Notes: generated by a model from the sequence alone, not told the origin. A stretch of 9,716 bases of DNA from an uncultured Peptococcaceae bacterium (GCA_958451915.1 CAUDRX010000082.1:1-9716), one strand, 5' to 3'; positions 1-6,584 are shown, numbered from the stretch's first letter. Numbers and translations are program-made.

Positions 1-1029
1 CGCGGTCATGTGACCATCCATCCAAATGATCAGGACTTCGTGCTCTTGAAGACCAACGGCGTGCCAACCTATCATTTTGCCCATGTGGTAGATGATCACT
101 TCATGCGCGTGACCCATGTGGTGCGCGGTGAAGAATGGCTGGCGACTCTGCCATTCCATATCGAACTCTTTGAAACGCTGGGCTGGGAGCACCCTGTCTA
201 TTGCCACACTGCTCATCTCATGAAGATCGACGAGAACGGCACCCGCCGCAAACTTTCCAAGCGTAAGGACCCAGAGATGGCGCTCTCTTTCTATGAAGAA
301 AAGGGCTATTTCCCAGAAGCGGTTCGTGAATACATCATGACGCTTCTCAACAGTGATTATGAAGAATGGCGTCTCGCCAATCCTGAGACAGCGCTTGAAG
401 CGTTTCCTGTGCACCTGGAAAAGATGGCGACCAGTGGTGCGCTCTTCGACATGGTCAAGCTCGAAGATGTGAGCAAAGAGACCCTTGTGCGCATGGATGA
501 AGCCGTGATCGCTGATTTCGTCATCGCCTGGGCGCAGAAGTACCATCATGATATCTATGATGTCATCGCTCCGCAGCGTGAGGATTTTGTGAAGCTTTTG
601 GCGATTGGCCGTGACGGCAAAAAGCCACGCAAGGATTTGATGAACGCGGAGCAGATCGTCACTTTCACAAAGTATTTCTTTGATGAGTGGTTCAAACAGG
701 AAGATGCCCTGCCAGAGAACATTCCGGCTGAGGAAGCGGCAGCGATCCTGAATGATTATCTCGAGACTTATGACCATAGTGATGACAATGAGACCTGGTT
801 CGGGAAGATTCGCACCATCACCGAAGAACGTGGTTATGCTGTGCGACCAAAGGATTATAAGAAGAATCCTGACGCTTACAAAGGTCATGTTGGCGACGTC
901 AGCACTGTTGTTCGACTTGCCATTACCGGTCGCCGCAATTCGCCGGACATTTGGGCGATCCAGCAGGTACTTGGCGAAGAAAGAACGATCGCACGTGTGA
1001 AGGCTTTTATCGCTCAGATCTCTAAATAA
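1..1029 (+). CDS. gltX: Glutamyl-tRNA synthetase, C-terminal part (5' end outside window)
   Basis: Cytosolic class I aminoacyl-tRNA synthetase that charges tRNA with glutamate. The reading frame is open from base 1 (R-G-H-V-T-I...), so the gene starts upstream of the window; the GTG at 10 is an internal codon. The visible 342 residues include the end of the catalytic domain, with the family-typical stretch FMRVTHVVRGEEW and HTAHLMKID, then KLSKR at about residues 84-88, the counterpart of the KMSKS loop that binds ATP. The HIGH motif must lie upstream. The remaining roughly 250 residues form the helical anticodon-binding part, with the LLNSDYEEWR segment typical of the longer (about 550-residue) clostridial/negativicute GltX type. 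A terminator follows 5 bases after the stop. The identity is sure; amino-acid specificity (strict Glu or also tRNA-Gln) cannot be read here. Confidence 0.95.
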   Translation, partial: RGHVTIHPNDQDFVLLKTNGVPTYHFAHVVDDHFMRVTHVVRGEEWLATLPFHIELFETLGWEHPVYCHTAHLMKIDENGTRRKLSKRKDPEMALSFYEEKGYFPEAVREYIMTLLNSDYEEWRLANPETALEAFPVHLEKMATSGALFDMVKLEDVSKETLVRMDEAVIADFVIAWAQKYHHDIYDVIAPQREDFVKLLAIGRDGKKPRKDLMNAEQIVTFTKYFFDEWFKQEDALPENIPAEEAAAILNDYLETYDHSDDNETWFGKIRTITEERGYAVRPKDYKKNPDAYKGHVGDVSTVVRLAITGRRNSPDIWAIQQVLGEERTIARVKAFIAQISK

Positions 1030-1031
1030 TA

Positions 1032-1055
1032 AAGAGGGACCGGAAGGTCCCTTTT
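1032..1055 (+). terminator. Rho-independent terminator of gltX
   Basis: AGGGACC (1035-1041), a GGAA tetraloop and GGTCCCT (1046-1052) form a 7-bp stem, extended by a G-U and two A-U pairs into the short T run. It lies directly behind the gltX stop codon. Confidence 0.85.
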
Positions 1056-1087
1056 GTTATGCGTGCATTCACCAAAGGAGGCATTTT

Positions 1088-1825
1088 ATGACATCAAACC
1101 GTTATGCCCTCATCGATGGTATCCGTGGTCTGGCACTTGTGAACATGGTCCTTTATCATGCGATCTGGGATTTGGTTTATCTCTATGGTTTTGACTGGCA
1201 GTGGTATCAGGGAACGTTTGGAATAATCTGGCAGCAGGCCATCTGCTGGACTTTTATCTTAGTCTCCGGGTTTTGTCTGCCGTTGTCCCATCATCCACTC
1301 CAGCGCGGCGTCGAAGTCTCGCTTGCAGGGCTTGCAGTGACTTGTGTGACACTGGTCCTGATGCCGCAGGCATTCATCGTCTTTGGCGTGCTCACGCTGA
1401 TCGGGGCTTGCATGCTCATCCTCGGTGTGATGCGGCCGTTGCTCGAGCGGTTGGCGAAAGCGGCGCCGGGGATGACAGTGGGATGTTTCATGCTTTTCCT
1501 TGTGACAAAACATCTGCAGGAGGGATGGATCGGTCTTTTGGCTTGGCGCATTACCCTTGATCCTTCGCTTTACGCGAACCTTTTCACGACGTTTTTGGGA
1601 TTCCCGGCGCCGGGATTTTATTCAGCGGATTATTTCCCGCTTGTCCCATGGATCTTTCTGTTTGCAGCAGGCTGTTTTCTTTATCACTGGCTGAAGGCTT
1701 CCGGCAGTCTGGGTTTATTTGTGCGCGGATTTTGCCCGTTGCTCGAGTGGGCAGGCCGCCATTCACTCTGGATCTATCTTTTTCATCAGCCCGTGATCAC
1801 GGTGCTGCTGTCGATGGCATTATAA
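1088..1825 (+). CDS. DUF1624 / HGSNAT-type membrane acetyltransferase-like protein
   Basis: Integral membrane protein of 245 residues, related to the catalytic domain of heparan-alpha-glucosaminide N-acetyltransferase (DUF1624). Family marks are visible in order: D-GIRGLALVNMVLYHAIWDL (10-29) with the first helix and a conserved His, FILVSGFCLPLSHH (56-69), IVFGVLTLIGACML (97-110), DYFPLVPWIFLFAAGCFLYHW (181-201) and WAGRHSLWIYLFHQPVI (221-237). I count about six or seven hydrophobic segments. The family is thought to move acetyl groups across the membrane to an acceptor sugar, but the substrate of the bacterial members is generally unknown and is not shown here. The ATG at 1088 has AAAGGAGG at 1074-1081. 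No clear promoter is seen in the short gap after the gltX terminator, so low-level read-through from gltX is possible. The gene ends directly in a strong terminator. Confidence 0.85.
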   Translation: MTSNRYALIDGIRGLALVNMVLYHAIWDLVYLYGFDWQWYQGTFGIIWQQAICWTFILVSGFCLPLSHHPLQRGVEVSLAGLAVTCVTLVLMPQAFIVFGVLTLIGACMLILGVMRPLLERLAKAAPGMTVGCFMLFLVTKHLQEGWIGLLAWRITLDPSLYANLFTTFLGFPAPGFYSADYFPLVPWIFLFAAGCFLYHWLKASGSLGLFVRGFCPLLEWAGRHSLWIYLFHQPVITVLLSMAL

Positions 1826-1870
1826 AAAACGGCGGTGTTGTTCCGGATCGTGGAACGGCACCGCCGTTTT
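1826..1870. terminator. Strong, probably bidirectional terminator between convergent genes
   Basis: AAAACGGCGGTG (1826-1837) pairs perfectly with CACCGCCGTTTT (1859-1870). The stem continues with TTGTTCC/GGAACGG through two G-U pairs, giving 19 bp and a 7-base loop. The A run on one side and T run on the other make it usable on both strands. It begins at the base after the DUF1624 stop codon, and it is the only good terminator for the minus-strand operon that ends at 1965. Confidence 0.85.
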
Positions 1871-1964
1871 AATTGTATTGTATGTTGTTGCCGGCCTGGT
1901 CTCGGCGTTGGGATCTAACAGCCCTCGGAAAACAGCTGTTGGATGCTTCTGCAGTTGGAGATCG

Positions 1965-2657
1965 TCAGGCTTCGGCTGCTTTGTTCACGCAGGTGATGGC
2001 GTTGAGACTGCGTGGATAACCAATGTAAGGCAGGATCTGGCAAACGACGCGTGTGAGGAAGTCTTTGTCATTGCCGAGATTCAGGTTGCCTAGGCTGTGG
2101 GCGATGAGCTGAGGCTCGCAGCCGCCTTGTGCAGCGAGGAAGCAGAAAGTGATGAGCTCACGGTCTTTGAGATCAAGGCCAGTGCGGGTGTAATAGTCGC
2201 CAAAGCAGTTTGCAGCGAGCCAGCGGTTGATCGTGCCGGTTTTCCATGCTTCGAGCATCTGCTCGCCGAAAATGGCAGCCTGGGTCTGAGCGCCTTTTTC
2301 AAGGCGGTCGTTCATAGTCGTGGTAGCCTGGCCTGCAAGTGGCAGTGCGACGCCGCGGGCGCGCAGGATATCGTTGGTGATGTCGAGAAACGGCAGCGCG
2401 CGGCCAAGGCCGAGATAATCGACGGCCTGATAGACCATTTCCTTTACAGCGACAGGGGAGAGGCCGCCGTCGAGGGCTTCCGGCAGGATCTGACGGAAAA
2501 CATCTGTCCCCTGGCAGCCCATCAGCGCGGCGAGAACAGCGAGGTAACGGGTGTCGTCCGGAAGTTTTTGGGCTTCATCGTTCACGACTTCATCAAAAGC
2601 GAAATGTCTGGCGCGTTCGAAAAATTCCGGATCGGAGAGAGAATAGTTTTTCAGCAT
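1965..2657 (-). CDS. Carboxymuconolactone decarboxylase (CMD) family protein, two CMD domains
   Basis: Cytosolic 230-residue protein with two copies of the all-helical CMD/AhpD-like fold. Domain 1 covers about residues 30-105 (TRYLAVLAALMG... then GLSPVAVKEMVYQAVDYLG), domain 2 about 140-225 (RELITFCFLAAQGG..., LIAHSLGNLNLG with His187, and QILPYIGYPRSLNAI). It lacks the CxxC pair of AhpD-type peroxidase partners, so it resembles the PcaC branch; the true substrate is unknown. Paired cupin/CMD genes are common in Firmicutes and are usually annotated as decarboxylase or redox/detoxification proteins without proof. The ATG at 2657 has AAAGGAGG (2667-2674) nine bases upstream, and this site overlaps the TAA stop of the cupin gene (2673-2675), so translation of the two is probably coupled. 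Last gene of the MerR-cupin-CMD operon. Confidence 0.88.
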   Translation of the reverse strand: MLKNYSLSDPEFFERARHFAFDEVVNDEAQKLPDDTRYLAVLAALMGCQGTDVFRQILPEALDGGLSPVAVKEMVYQAVDYLGLGRALPFLDITNDILRARGVALPLAGQATTTMNDRLEKGAQTQAAIFGEQMLEAWKTGTINRWLAANCFGDYYTRTGLDLKDRELITFCFLAAQGGCEPQLIAHSLGNLNLGNDKDFLTRVVCQILPYIGYPRSLNAITCVNKAAEA

Positions 2658-2672
2658 CGCTGCATGCCTCCT

Positions 2673-3110
2673 TTAGCTGAGTTTGGCGAATGCATCGTCA
2701 TCAACGGGTTCACACCATTCGTTGGACGTGTCTTTGCCTGGCACTTCCACGGCAATGTGCGAGAACCAGCTGTCAGCTTTGGCGCCGTGCCAGTGCTTGA
2801 CTTCCGGTGGGATGACGATGACGCTGCCTGGCTCCAGGTTCACAGGATCTTTGCCTTCTTCCTGGTACCAGCCGCTGCCAGCGGTGCAGATGAGGATCTG
2901 GCCGCCGCCTTCTGATGCGTGGTGGATGTGCCAGTTATTGCGGCAACCAGGTTCGAAGGTGACATTTGCCAGGAAAACAGTGCTTTCACCTGGTTCTGTC
3001 AGTGGGTTCAGATAAGACGTACCGATGAAATACTGGGCGAAACCACTGTTCTCCTGGCCGAGACCGAAAACGTTCTGGGTGTCAAAGGTTGCTTTGTCTT
3101 GGATCTTCAT
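2673..3110 (-). CDS. Cupin-domain protein, HNL/YhhW-like small metal cupin
   Basis: Single-domain cupin of 145 residues, expected to be a cytosolic metal-dependent beta-barrel enzyme or small-molecule binder. Cupin motif 1 is at about 55-75 (G-CRNNWHIHHASEGGGQ, ligands probably His61, His63 and Gln71) and motif 2 at about 94-112 (PGSVIVIPPEVKHWHGA, ligand probably His106). This His-His-Gln-His set and the GSGWYQEEG strand match the bacterial hydroxynitrile-lyase-like cupins; that activity is not implied for this member. I chose the ATG at 3110 because GGAGG sits at 3119-3123, eight bases away. The upstream in-frame ATG at 3155 has no ribosome binding site and would add a non-cupin tail. The 5' end overlaps the end of the MerR-like gene by 29 bases, and the 3' end overlaps the binding site of the CMD gene. 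Confidence 0.88.
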   Translation of the reverse strand: MKIQDKATFDTQNVFGLGQENSGFAQYFIGTSYLNPLTEPGESTVFLANVTFEPGCRNNWHIHHASEGGGQILICTAGSGWYQEEGKDPVNLEPGSVIVIPPEVKHWHGAKADSWFSHIAVEVPGKDTSNEWCEPVDDDAFAKLS

Positions 3111-3483
3111 GATCGTTGCCTCCTGATGAAAGATTATTTGCGTGTGGGGTGTCATTTGTCAGTGCGAGATCGACGCGGAGCTGATGACGCAGCACATCCA
3201 ACGTCATCAGTTGCTTTTCCTGTGCGTGGATATCGGCGAGGATGCGGGCGCGCTTTTCTTCGAGCATCGTAAGGCGCGTTGTCGCGCGTTCTGGTGCTTT
3301 CGAGTGATCGAGATAACATTCGATCTCTGCGCGATCGAAACCGATGTTATATAAAGTGACGATCAGGTCCAAAAGGGCCAGGTCGCCGTCTGTGAGTGAA
3401 CCGCCGGCATGCAGCCAGTGGCCGTGATCCCGGAGGATCGCCGCCGGGATACGATAACGTGTCGCGATATCGTTGGTGGTCAT
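3082..3483 (-). CDS. MerR-family-like transcriptional regulator
   Basis: A 133-residue protein with a divergent MerR winged-helix N terminus: the usual TLRYYE segment is replaced by ILRDHG (16-21), followed by SLTDGDLALLDLIVTLYNIGFDRAEIECYLD (29-59), where NIGFDRAEIECYL matches the MerR GFSLEEI region. A likely coiled coil for dimerisation spans about 65-105. No cysteine cluster is present that would suggest metal sensing; the only Cys is residue 56. AAAGGAGG precedes the ATG at 3483. The last 29 bases overlap the start of the cupin gene, so it is the first gene of the operon and probably controls it by itself. The tail after about residue 108 is polar and probably disordered. The inducer is unknown. 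Confidence 0.8.
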   Translation of the reverse strand: MTTNDIATRYRIPAAILRDHGHWLHAGGSLTDGDLALLDLIVTLYNIGFDRAEIECYLDHSKAPERATTRLTMLEEKRARILADIHAQEKQLMTLDVLRHQLRVDLALTNDTPHANNLSSGGNDHEDPRQSNL

Positions 3484-3510
3484 GCGAGCCTCCTTTCAAT
3501 GACAGATGCC

Positions 3511-3546
3511 AAAAAAATGGTGGTGTTCTTTTGAACTACCACCATT
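3511..3546 (-). terminator. Rho-independent terminator of the lysR gene
   Basis: On the minus strand AATGGTGGT (rev. comp. of 3538-3546) pairs with ACCACCATT (rev. comp. of 3516-3524). An inner GTTC/GAAC stem, one bulged base and a four-base loop complete the hairpin. It is followed by seven T residues (A run at 3511-3517 on the + strand). It lies between the lysR stop and the MerR-like gene, and its outer arm overlaps the predicted -10 box of the MerR operon. Confidence 0.8.
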
Positions 3547-3572
3547 GTAGGACAGAGCAGATATCATGTCTA
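3544..3572 (-). promoter_or_regulatory. Predicted sigma-A promoter of the MerR-cupin-CMD operon
   Basis: On the minus strand TAGACA (+ strand 3567-3572) and TACAAT (3544-3549) are separated by 17 bases; each differs from consensus at one position. Transcription would start near 3537, inside the inverted repeat that also terminates the lysR transcript. An alternative -35 (TTGAAC) lies further upstream but has a poor partner. Confidence 0.6.
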
Positions 3573-3582
3573 ATACTTATGT

Positions 3583-4467
3583 TCAATCGTCTATCATGCT
3601 CAAAGTGTATTGTTTGGCGTGGGCAATGAAAGCTTCTGATGCAGCCGAGAAGACTTGTGCTTTTTTCCAGGCGAGAACAGTCGATGATTGGATCGATGGC
3701 GCGAGCGGTACAAAAGAGAGCCCTTCGTACTGGCAGTCCAATGCGATGGCCAGCACGATACCCTGGGCCCTGGCGGCAAAGACGGTCTGGTTGTAGAGCA
3801 GGTTTCCGCCGCCGATGATATGGAGATTTTCGGCATAGGGACCGAACCAGTTCTCTAACTCGTGACGTACGCTTTCGCGCTCCGGCAGGATAAGCGGCTG
3901 GTCTGCCAGATCTTCTGGCGAAACAGCGGTTTTTTTGGCGAGCGGATGCCCTTTGGGGATATAGGCTCCCCAGACTTCCTGGATCGGCAGGCGCACGAAG
4001 CTGTATCTGCTGATCTCGACAGGCTCCTGCAGGAGGCCAAGATCGAGCAGTCCATGTTCGATACGTTCTTTGATGTCATCGGCATTGCCGCTGTAGAACA
4101 TGAACTGGACGGCAGGATGTGCCGCCTGAAAGCTGGCGATGAGCTCGGCGAGGAAGCGTGTGCCCTTATATTCACCGCTGCCGATGGCGATCGTGCCGCT
4201 TAATTCTTCATTGTGATGAGAAAGCTCTGCGATGGTCTTTTCTGCCAGACTCACCAGCTCTTCGGCGCGGCGCCGCAGGAGCAGGCCGTCTTCAGTAAGG
4301 GTGATGTGCCGCTTGCTCCGGATAAAGAGTGTCACCCCGAGCTCATCTTCCAGCTGCATGAGCTGGCGGGAGAGGGTCGGTTGGGTGATATGGAGGAGAT
4401 TGGCGGCGCGGGTGATGTTCTCCTCACGCGCCACCAGGAGAAAGTATTTTAGCACGCGGAGTTCCAT
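3583..4467 (-). CDS. LysR-family transcriptional regulator
   Basis: Typical 294-residue LysR protein: an N-terminal winged helix-turn-helix (1-60; AANLLHITQPTLSRQLMQLEDELGVTLFIR at 21-50 is the recognition region), a linker helix to about 88, and a two-lobed periplasmic-binding-protein-like effector domain (about 90-290). The segments GTIAIGSGEYKGTRFLAELI and GLLDLGLLQEPV fit the family well. It should act as a DNA-binding tetramer responding to a small molecule, which is unknown. AAAGGAGG precedes the ATG at 4467. Possible targets are the MerR-cupin-CMD operon downstream or the divergent DUF3737 gene, whose start is 179 bases away with a palindrome in its promoter; neither is proven. It has its own promoter and terminator, so it is transcribed separately from the operon downstream. 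Confidence 0.93.
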   Translation of the reverse strand: MELRVLKYFLLVAREENITRAANLLHITQPTLSRQLMQLEDELGVTLFIRSKRHITLTEDGLLLRRRAEELVSLAEKTIAELSHHNEELSGTIAIGSGEYKGTRFLAELIASFQAAHPAVQFMFYSGNADDIKERIEHGLLDLGLLQEPVEISRYSFVRLPIQEVWGAYIPKGHPLAKKTAVSPEDLADQPLILPERESVRHELENWFGPYAENLHIIGGGNLLYNQTVFAARAQGIVLAIALDCQYEGLSFVPLAPSIQSSTVLAWKKAQVFSAASEAFIAHAKQYTLSMIDD

Positions 4468-4490
4468 GGAAATCCTCCTTTCTTTTCTTC

Positions 4491-4520
4491 ATCATAGCGC
4501 AGGAAGTGATAGAAGGGCAA
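4491..4520 (-). promoter_or_regulatory. Predicted sigma-A promoter of the lysR gene
   Basis: On the minus strand TTGCCC (+ strand 4515-4520) and TATGAT (4491-4496) are separated by 18 bases, just upstream of the lysR ribosome binding site. It is a moderate match to consensus. Confidence 0.5.
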
Positions 4521-4567
4521 GGGTGTGACATACGTTTTAGGAATGGATGGGTATGAGAAACGGGCAT

Positions 4568-4596
4568 TTGCGAATTGCTGACACGGTGTCTATAAT
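4568..4596 (+). promoter_or_regulatory. Predicted promoter of the DUF3737 gene, with palindromic operator candidate
   Basis: TTGCGA (4568-4573) and a perfect TATAAT (4591-4596) are separated by 17 bases. The spacer ends in the perfect palindrome GACACGGTGTC (4580-4590), which touches the -10 box; a repressor bound there would block RNA polymerase. The binding protein is unknown. Confidence 0.6.
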
Positions 4597-4646
4597 GAAA
4601 AACGTGAAGCGAACATGCAGACTCTTATCAAAGGAGGATCAATATA

Positions 4647-5507
4647 ATGAGAATCATTCAGGATCAAAGTTTTGATAAAGAAAGAGAATTATATGGCATC
4701 AGGGAAACACTGGTGAAGCACTGCGTTTTTGACGGCCCTGCTGACGGCGAGAGTGCCCTCAAGGAGTGCGATCAAGTGCAGGTTGAAGACTGCTTCTTCG
4801 ATCTTCGCTACAGCCTCTGGCACGACCGGGGGCTCGTATTGAAAAACTGCGAGCTCACCGAAAATTGTCGTGCCGCGCTTTGGTATGACAGCGATGTCAG
4901 CGTGATCGACAGCAGGCTCCATGGTATCAAGGCGTTCCGCGAATGCCGGAACGTCAGCCTCAAAGGCTGCGACATCATCTCCGATGAATTCGGCTGGTTC
5001 ACGGACAACCTAAGCATTGAGGATTGTACCGCTGAAAGTAAGTATTTTCTCATGAAGAACAAGCACGTGCGAGCAAACAAACTTGAGATGAGCGCTAAGT
5101 ATTCTCTGCAGTATATCGAAGATGGCCGTTTTGAAGACTGTGTCATTGACAGCAAAGATGCCTTCTGGCATGCGAAGAATGTGACGATCAAAAACTGCAT
5201 CCTCGGCGGGGAATATCTCGCGTGGTACAGCGAGGGCCTCACCTTTGAGAATTGCAAGATCATAGGCACCCAGCCATTTTGCTACTGCAAAGACCTCACG
5301 CTGATCAACTGTGAGATGGTCGATTGTGACCTCGCCTTTGAGCGATCGAGCGTCAATGCCAGCATCACCACGCCTGTTGTGAGCATTAAGAACCCGCTGA
5401 GCGGCAGCAGGATCGAAGTGCCGGCAGTTGGCGAAATCATCCGTGACATCGACGGTGCAGATGGAGAGATCATCATTTGTTCTCAGGCGGATAGCCTGAG
5501 TGCATAA
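4647..5507 (+). CDS. DUF3737 family right-handed beta-helix protein
   Basis: Protein of 286 residues matching the DUF3737 pattern, with no signal peptide or membrane segment, so probably cytosolic. It is built from about ten rungs of 19-20 residues, each with a core of the type hxhxxChh (for example LVLKNCEL, VSLKGCDI, LSIEDCTA, VTIKNCIL, LTFENCKI, LTLINCEM). Cysteines recur at 49, 68, 108, 127, 165, 184, 203 and 222, nearly all spaced by multiples of 19, and a Trp/Tyr/Phe-rich turn (LWHD, LWYD, GWFTD, FWHAK, AWYSE, FCYCK) faces each rung. This is the signature of a parallel beta-helix stack. The family has no established biochemical role; some beta-helix proteins bind or cut polysaccharides, but no catalytic set is visible. 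The ATG has AAAGGAGG at 4630-4637. The gene is monocistronic, between its own promoter and terminator. Confidence 0.85.
   Translation: MRIIQDQSFDKERELYGIRETLVKHCVFDGPADGESALKECDQVQVEDCFFDLRYSLWHDRGLVLKNCELTENCRAALWYDSDVSVIDSRLHGIKAFRECRNVSLKGCDIISDEFGWFTDNLSIEDCTAESKYFLMKNKHVRANKLEMSAKYSLQYIEDGRFEDCVIDSKDAFWHAKNVTIKNCILGGEYLAWYSEGLTFENCKIIGTQPFCYCKDLTLINCEMVDCDLAFERSSVNASITTPVVSIKNPLSGSRIEVPAVGEIIRDIDGADGEIIICSQADSLSA
5482..5500 (+). other. Stem-loop inside the 3' end of the DUF3737 gene
   Basis: CTCAGGC (5482-5488) and GCCTGAG (5494-5500) form a perfect 7-bp stem with the loop GGATA. It lies within the last codons, 18 bases before the terminator hairpin. It has no T run and may only stabilise the mRNA 3' end, or be chance. 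Confidence 0.35.
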
Positions 5508-5517
5508 ACAGATTGCA

Positions 5518-5545
5518 GAGGCGCAGATACTGCGCCTCATTTTTG
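5518..5545 (+). terminator. Rho-independent terminator of the DUF3737 gene
   Basis: GAGGCGCAG (5518-5526), loop ATA, CTGCGCCTC (5530-5538): a perfect 9-bp stem followed by ATTTTTG. It lies 11 bases after the stop codon. Confidence 0.9.
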
Positions 5546-5587
5546 TGGTGAAAAACGTAAAAAACCGATATTTTCCGCGAAAAAGCA

Positions 5588-5617
5588 TTGACAAACACCG
5601 TTGGAAATTCATATAAT
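5588..5617 (+). promoter_or_regulatory. Strong sigma-A promoter of rplM-rpsI
   Basis: A perfect TTGACA (5588-5593) and a perfect TATAAT (5612-5617) are separated by 18 bases, as expected for a ribosomal protein operon. Transcription should start near 5624, leaving a leader of about 117 bases. Confidence 0.85.
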
Positions 5618-5625
5618 AATCGGGT

Positions 5626-5679
5626 ATGGTCGACACAGTAACAGATCCAGAGCCCCGGATCCATTGTGGATACAACCAT
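5626..5679 (+). ncRNA. Candidate L13 (rplM) leader, autoregulatory mRNA structure
   Basis: Right after the predicted transcription start, three nested helices form one long interrupted hairpin: ATGGT (5626-5630) with ACCAT (5675-5679), CACA (5634-5637) with TGTG (5665-5668), and GATCC (5644-5648) with GGATC (5657-5661), closed by an 8-base loop. Leaders of this sort upstream of rplM are known in Firmicutes (L13 leader), where L13 is thought to bind and repress its own operon. I fitted the fold by eye and did not compare it with the Rfam model. The A/T-rich stretch from 5680 to about 5720 separates it from the ribosome binding site. Confidence 0.5.
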
Positions 5680-5740
5680 CAATTAATTTATTGTACATTT
5701 TATTCATAATGAAGATACCGAGATCAAAGGAGGATGTTAC

Positions 5741-6175
5741 ATGCGTAGCACAACTTTCATGGCCAAAGCTGGCGAAGTTGAAAGAAAATGGTATGTCATT
5801 GACGCAGCAGGCAAGCCACTTGGTCGTGTAGCGACTCAGGCAGCTGCAATCTTGAGAGGTAAGCACAAAACCACCTACACCCCTAACGTTGACTGCGGGG
5901 ACTTTGTTATCGTCATCAATGCACAGGATGCGATCCTGACCGGTAAGAAAGACCTTCAGAAGAAATATTATCACCATAGCGGTTATCCAGGCGGTCTCAA
6001 AGAACGCACCTATGGCGATTTGATGCAGAACAAGCCTGCATTTGTGATGGAACGCGCCATCAAGGGTATGCTCCCACATAACAGACTTGGCCGTCAAATG
6101 TTCCGCAAGCTCAAAGTATACGCTGGTGCTGAACATCCACATGCTGCTCAGCAGCCAGAAGTCTACGAATTCTAA
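5741..6175 (+). CDS. rplM: 50S ribosomal protein L13
   Basis: Large-subunit ribosomal protein that binds 23S rRNA early in assembly. The 144 residues match the family over the full length: STTFMAKAGEVERKWYVIDAAGKPLGRVAT at the N terminus, DCGDFVIVINAQDAILTGKK in the middle, then KKYYHHSGYPGG and AIKGMLPHNRLGRQMFRKLKVYAGAEHPHAAQQPEVYEF. The ATG at 5741 is preceded by AAAGGAGG at 5726-5733, seven bases away. It is first in the rplM-rpsI operon, with a strong promoter and a folded leader upstream, and probably regulated by L13 itself through that leader. rpsI follows after 16 bases. Nothing in it is unusual. Confidence 0.99.
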   Translation: MRSTTFMAKAGEVERKWYVIDAAGKPLGRVATQAAAILRGKHKTTYTPNVDCGDFVIVINAQDAILTGKKDLQKKYYHHSGYPGGLKERTYGDLMQNKPAFVMERAIKGMLPHNRLGRQMFRKLKVYAGAEHPHAAQQPEVYEF

Positions 6176-6191
6176 TAGGAGGTAACTGACT

Positions 6192-6584
6192 ATGGCAGAC
6201 ATTCAATATTACGGTACCGGTCGTCGTAAATCTTCCGTTGCACGTGTTCGTCTTGTTCCTGGTAACGGCAACGTGACCATCAACGGCAGAGACATGGCTG
6301 AATACTTTGGCAAGAAGACCCTTGAAATGATCGTCATGCAGCCACTCGAGATCACCGAAACTGCAGGCCGTTTCGATGTTAAAGTCAACGCTGTTGGCGG
6401 TGGCACCACCGGCCAGGCTGGCGCGATCCGTCATGGTATCGCACGTGCACTGCTCCAGGCTGATCCAGACTACCGTCCAGTCCTCAAGCGTGCAGGCTTC
6501 CTGACCCGTGACCCACGTATGAAAGAACGTAAAAAATACGGCCTCAAAGCCGCCCGTCGCGCGCCTCAGTTCTCCAAGCGCTAA
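6192..6584 (+). CDS. rpsI: 30S ribosomal protein S9
   Basis: Small-subunit ribosomal protein near the P site. The complete 130 residues show the family marks: YYGTGRRKSSVARVRLVPGNG at the start, YFGKKTLEMIVMQPLEIT, VNAVGGGTTGQAGAIRHGIARALL, and the conserved basic tail with the invariant C-terminal SKR that contacts tRNA in the P site. AGGAGGT at 6177-6183 sets the start. Co-transcribed with rplM and closed by a strong terminator at 6600-6630. An intact S9 C terminus matters here because an integrase gene lies just behind it: if an element entered at the 3' end of this gene, it preserved the coding sequence. Confidence 0.99.
   Translation: MADIQYYGTGRRKSSVARVRLVPGNGNVTINGRDMAEYFGKKTLEMIVMQPLEITETAGRFDVKVNAVGGGTTGQAGAIRHGIARALLQADPDYRPVLKRAGFLTRDPRMKERKKYGLKAARRAPQFSKR

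Noticed and set aside
2097..2915. Long + strand open frame (272 codons) opposite the CMD and cupin genes
   Set aside because: It is antisense to two clearly recognised genes and has no plausible ribosome binding site or domain; GC-skewed codon positions explain the open frame.
3111..3155. Upstream ATG at 3155 for the cupin gene
   Set aside because: No ribosome binding site precedes it, while the ATG at 3110 has GGAGG at the right distance and gives the usual cupin length.
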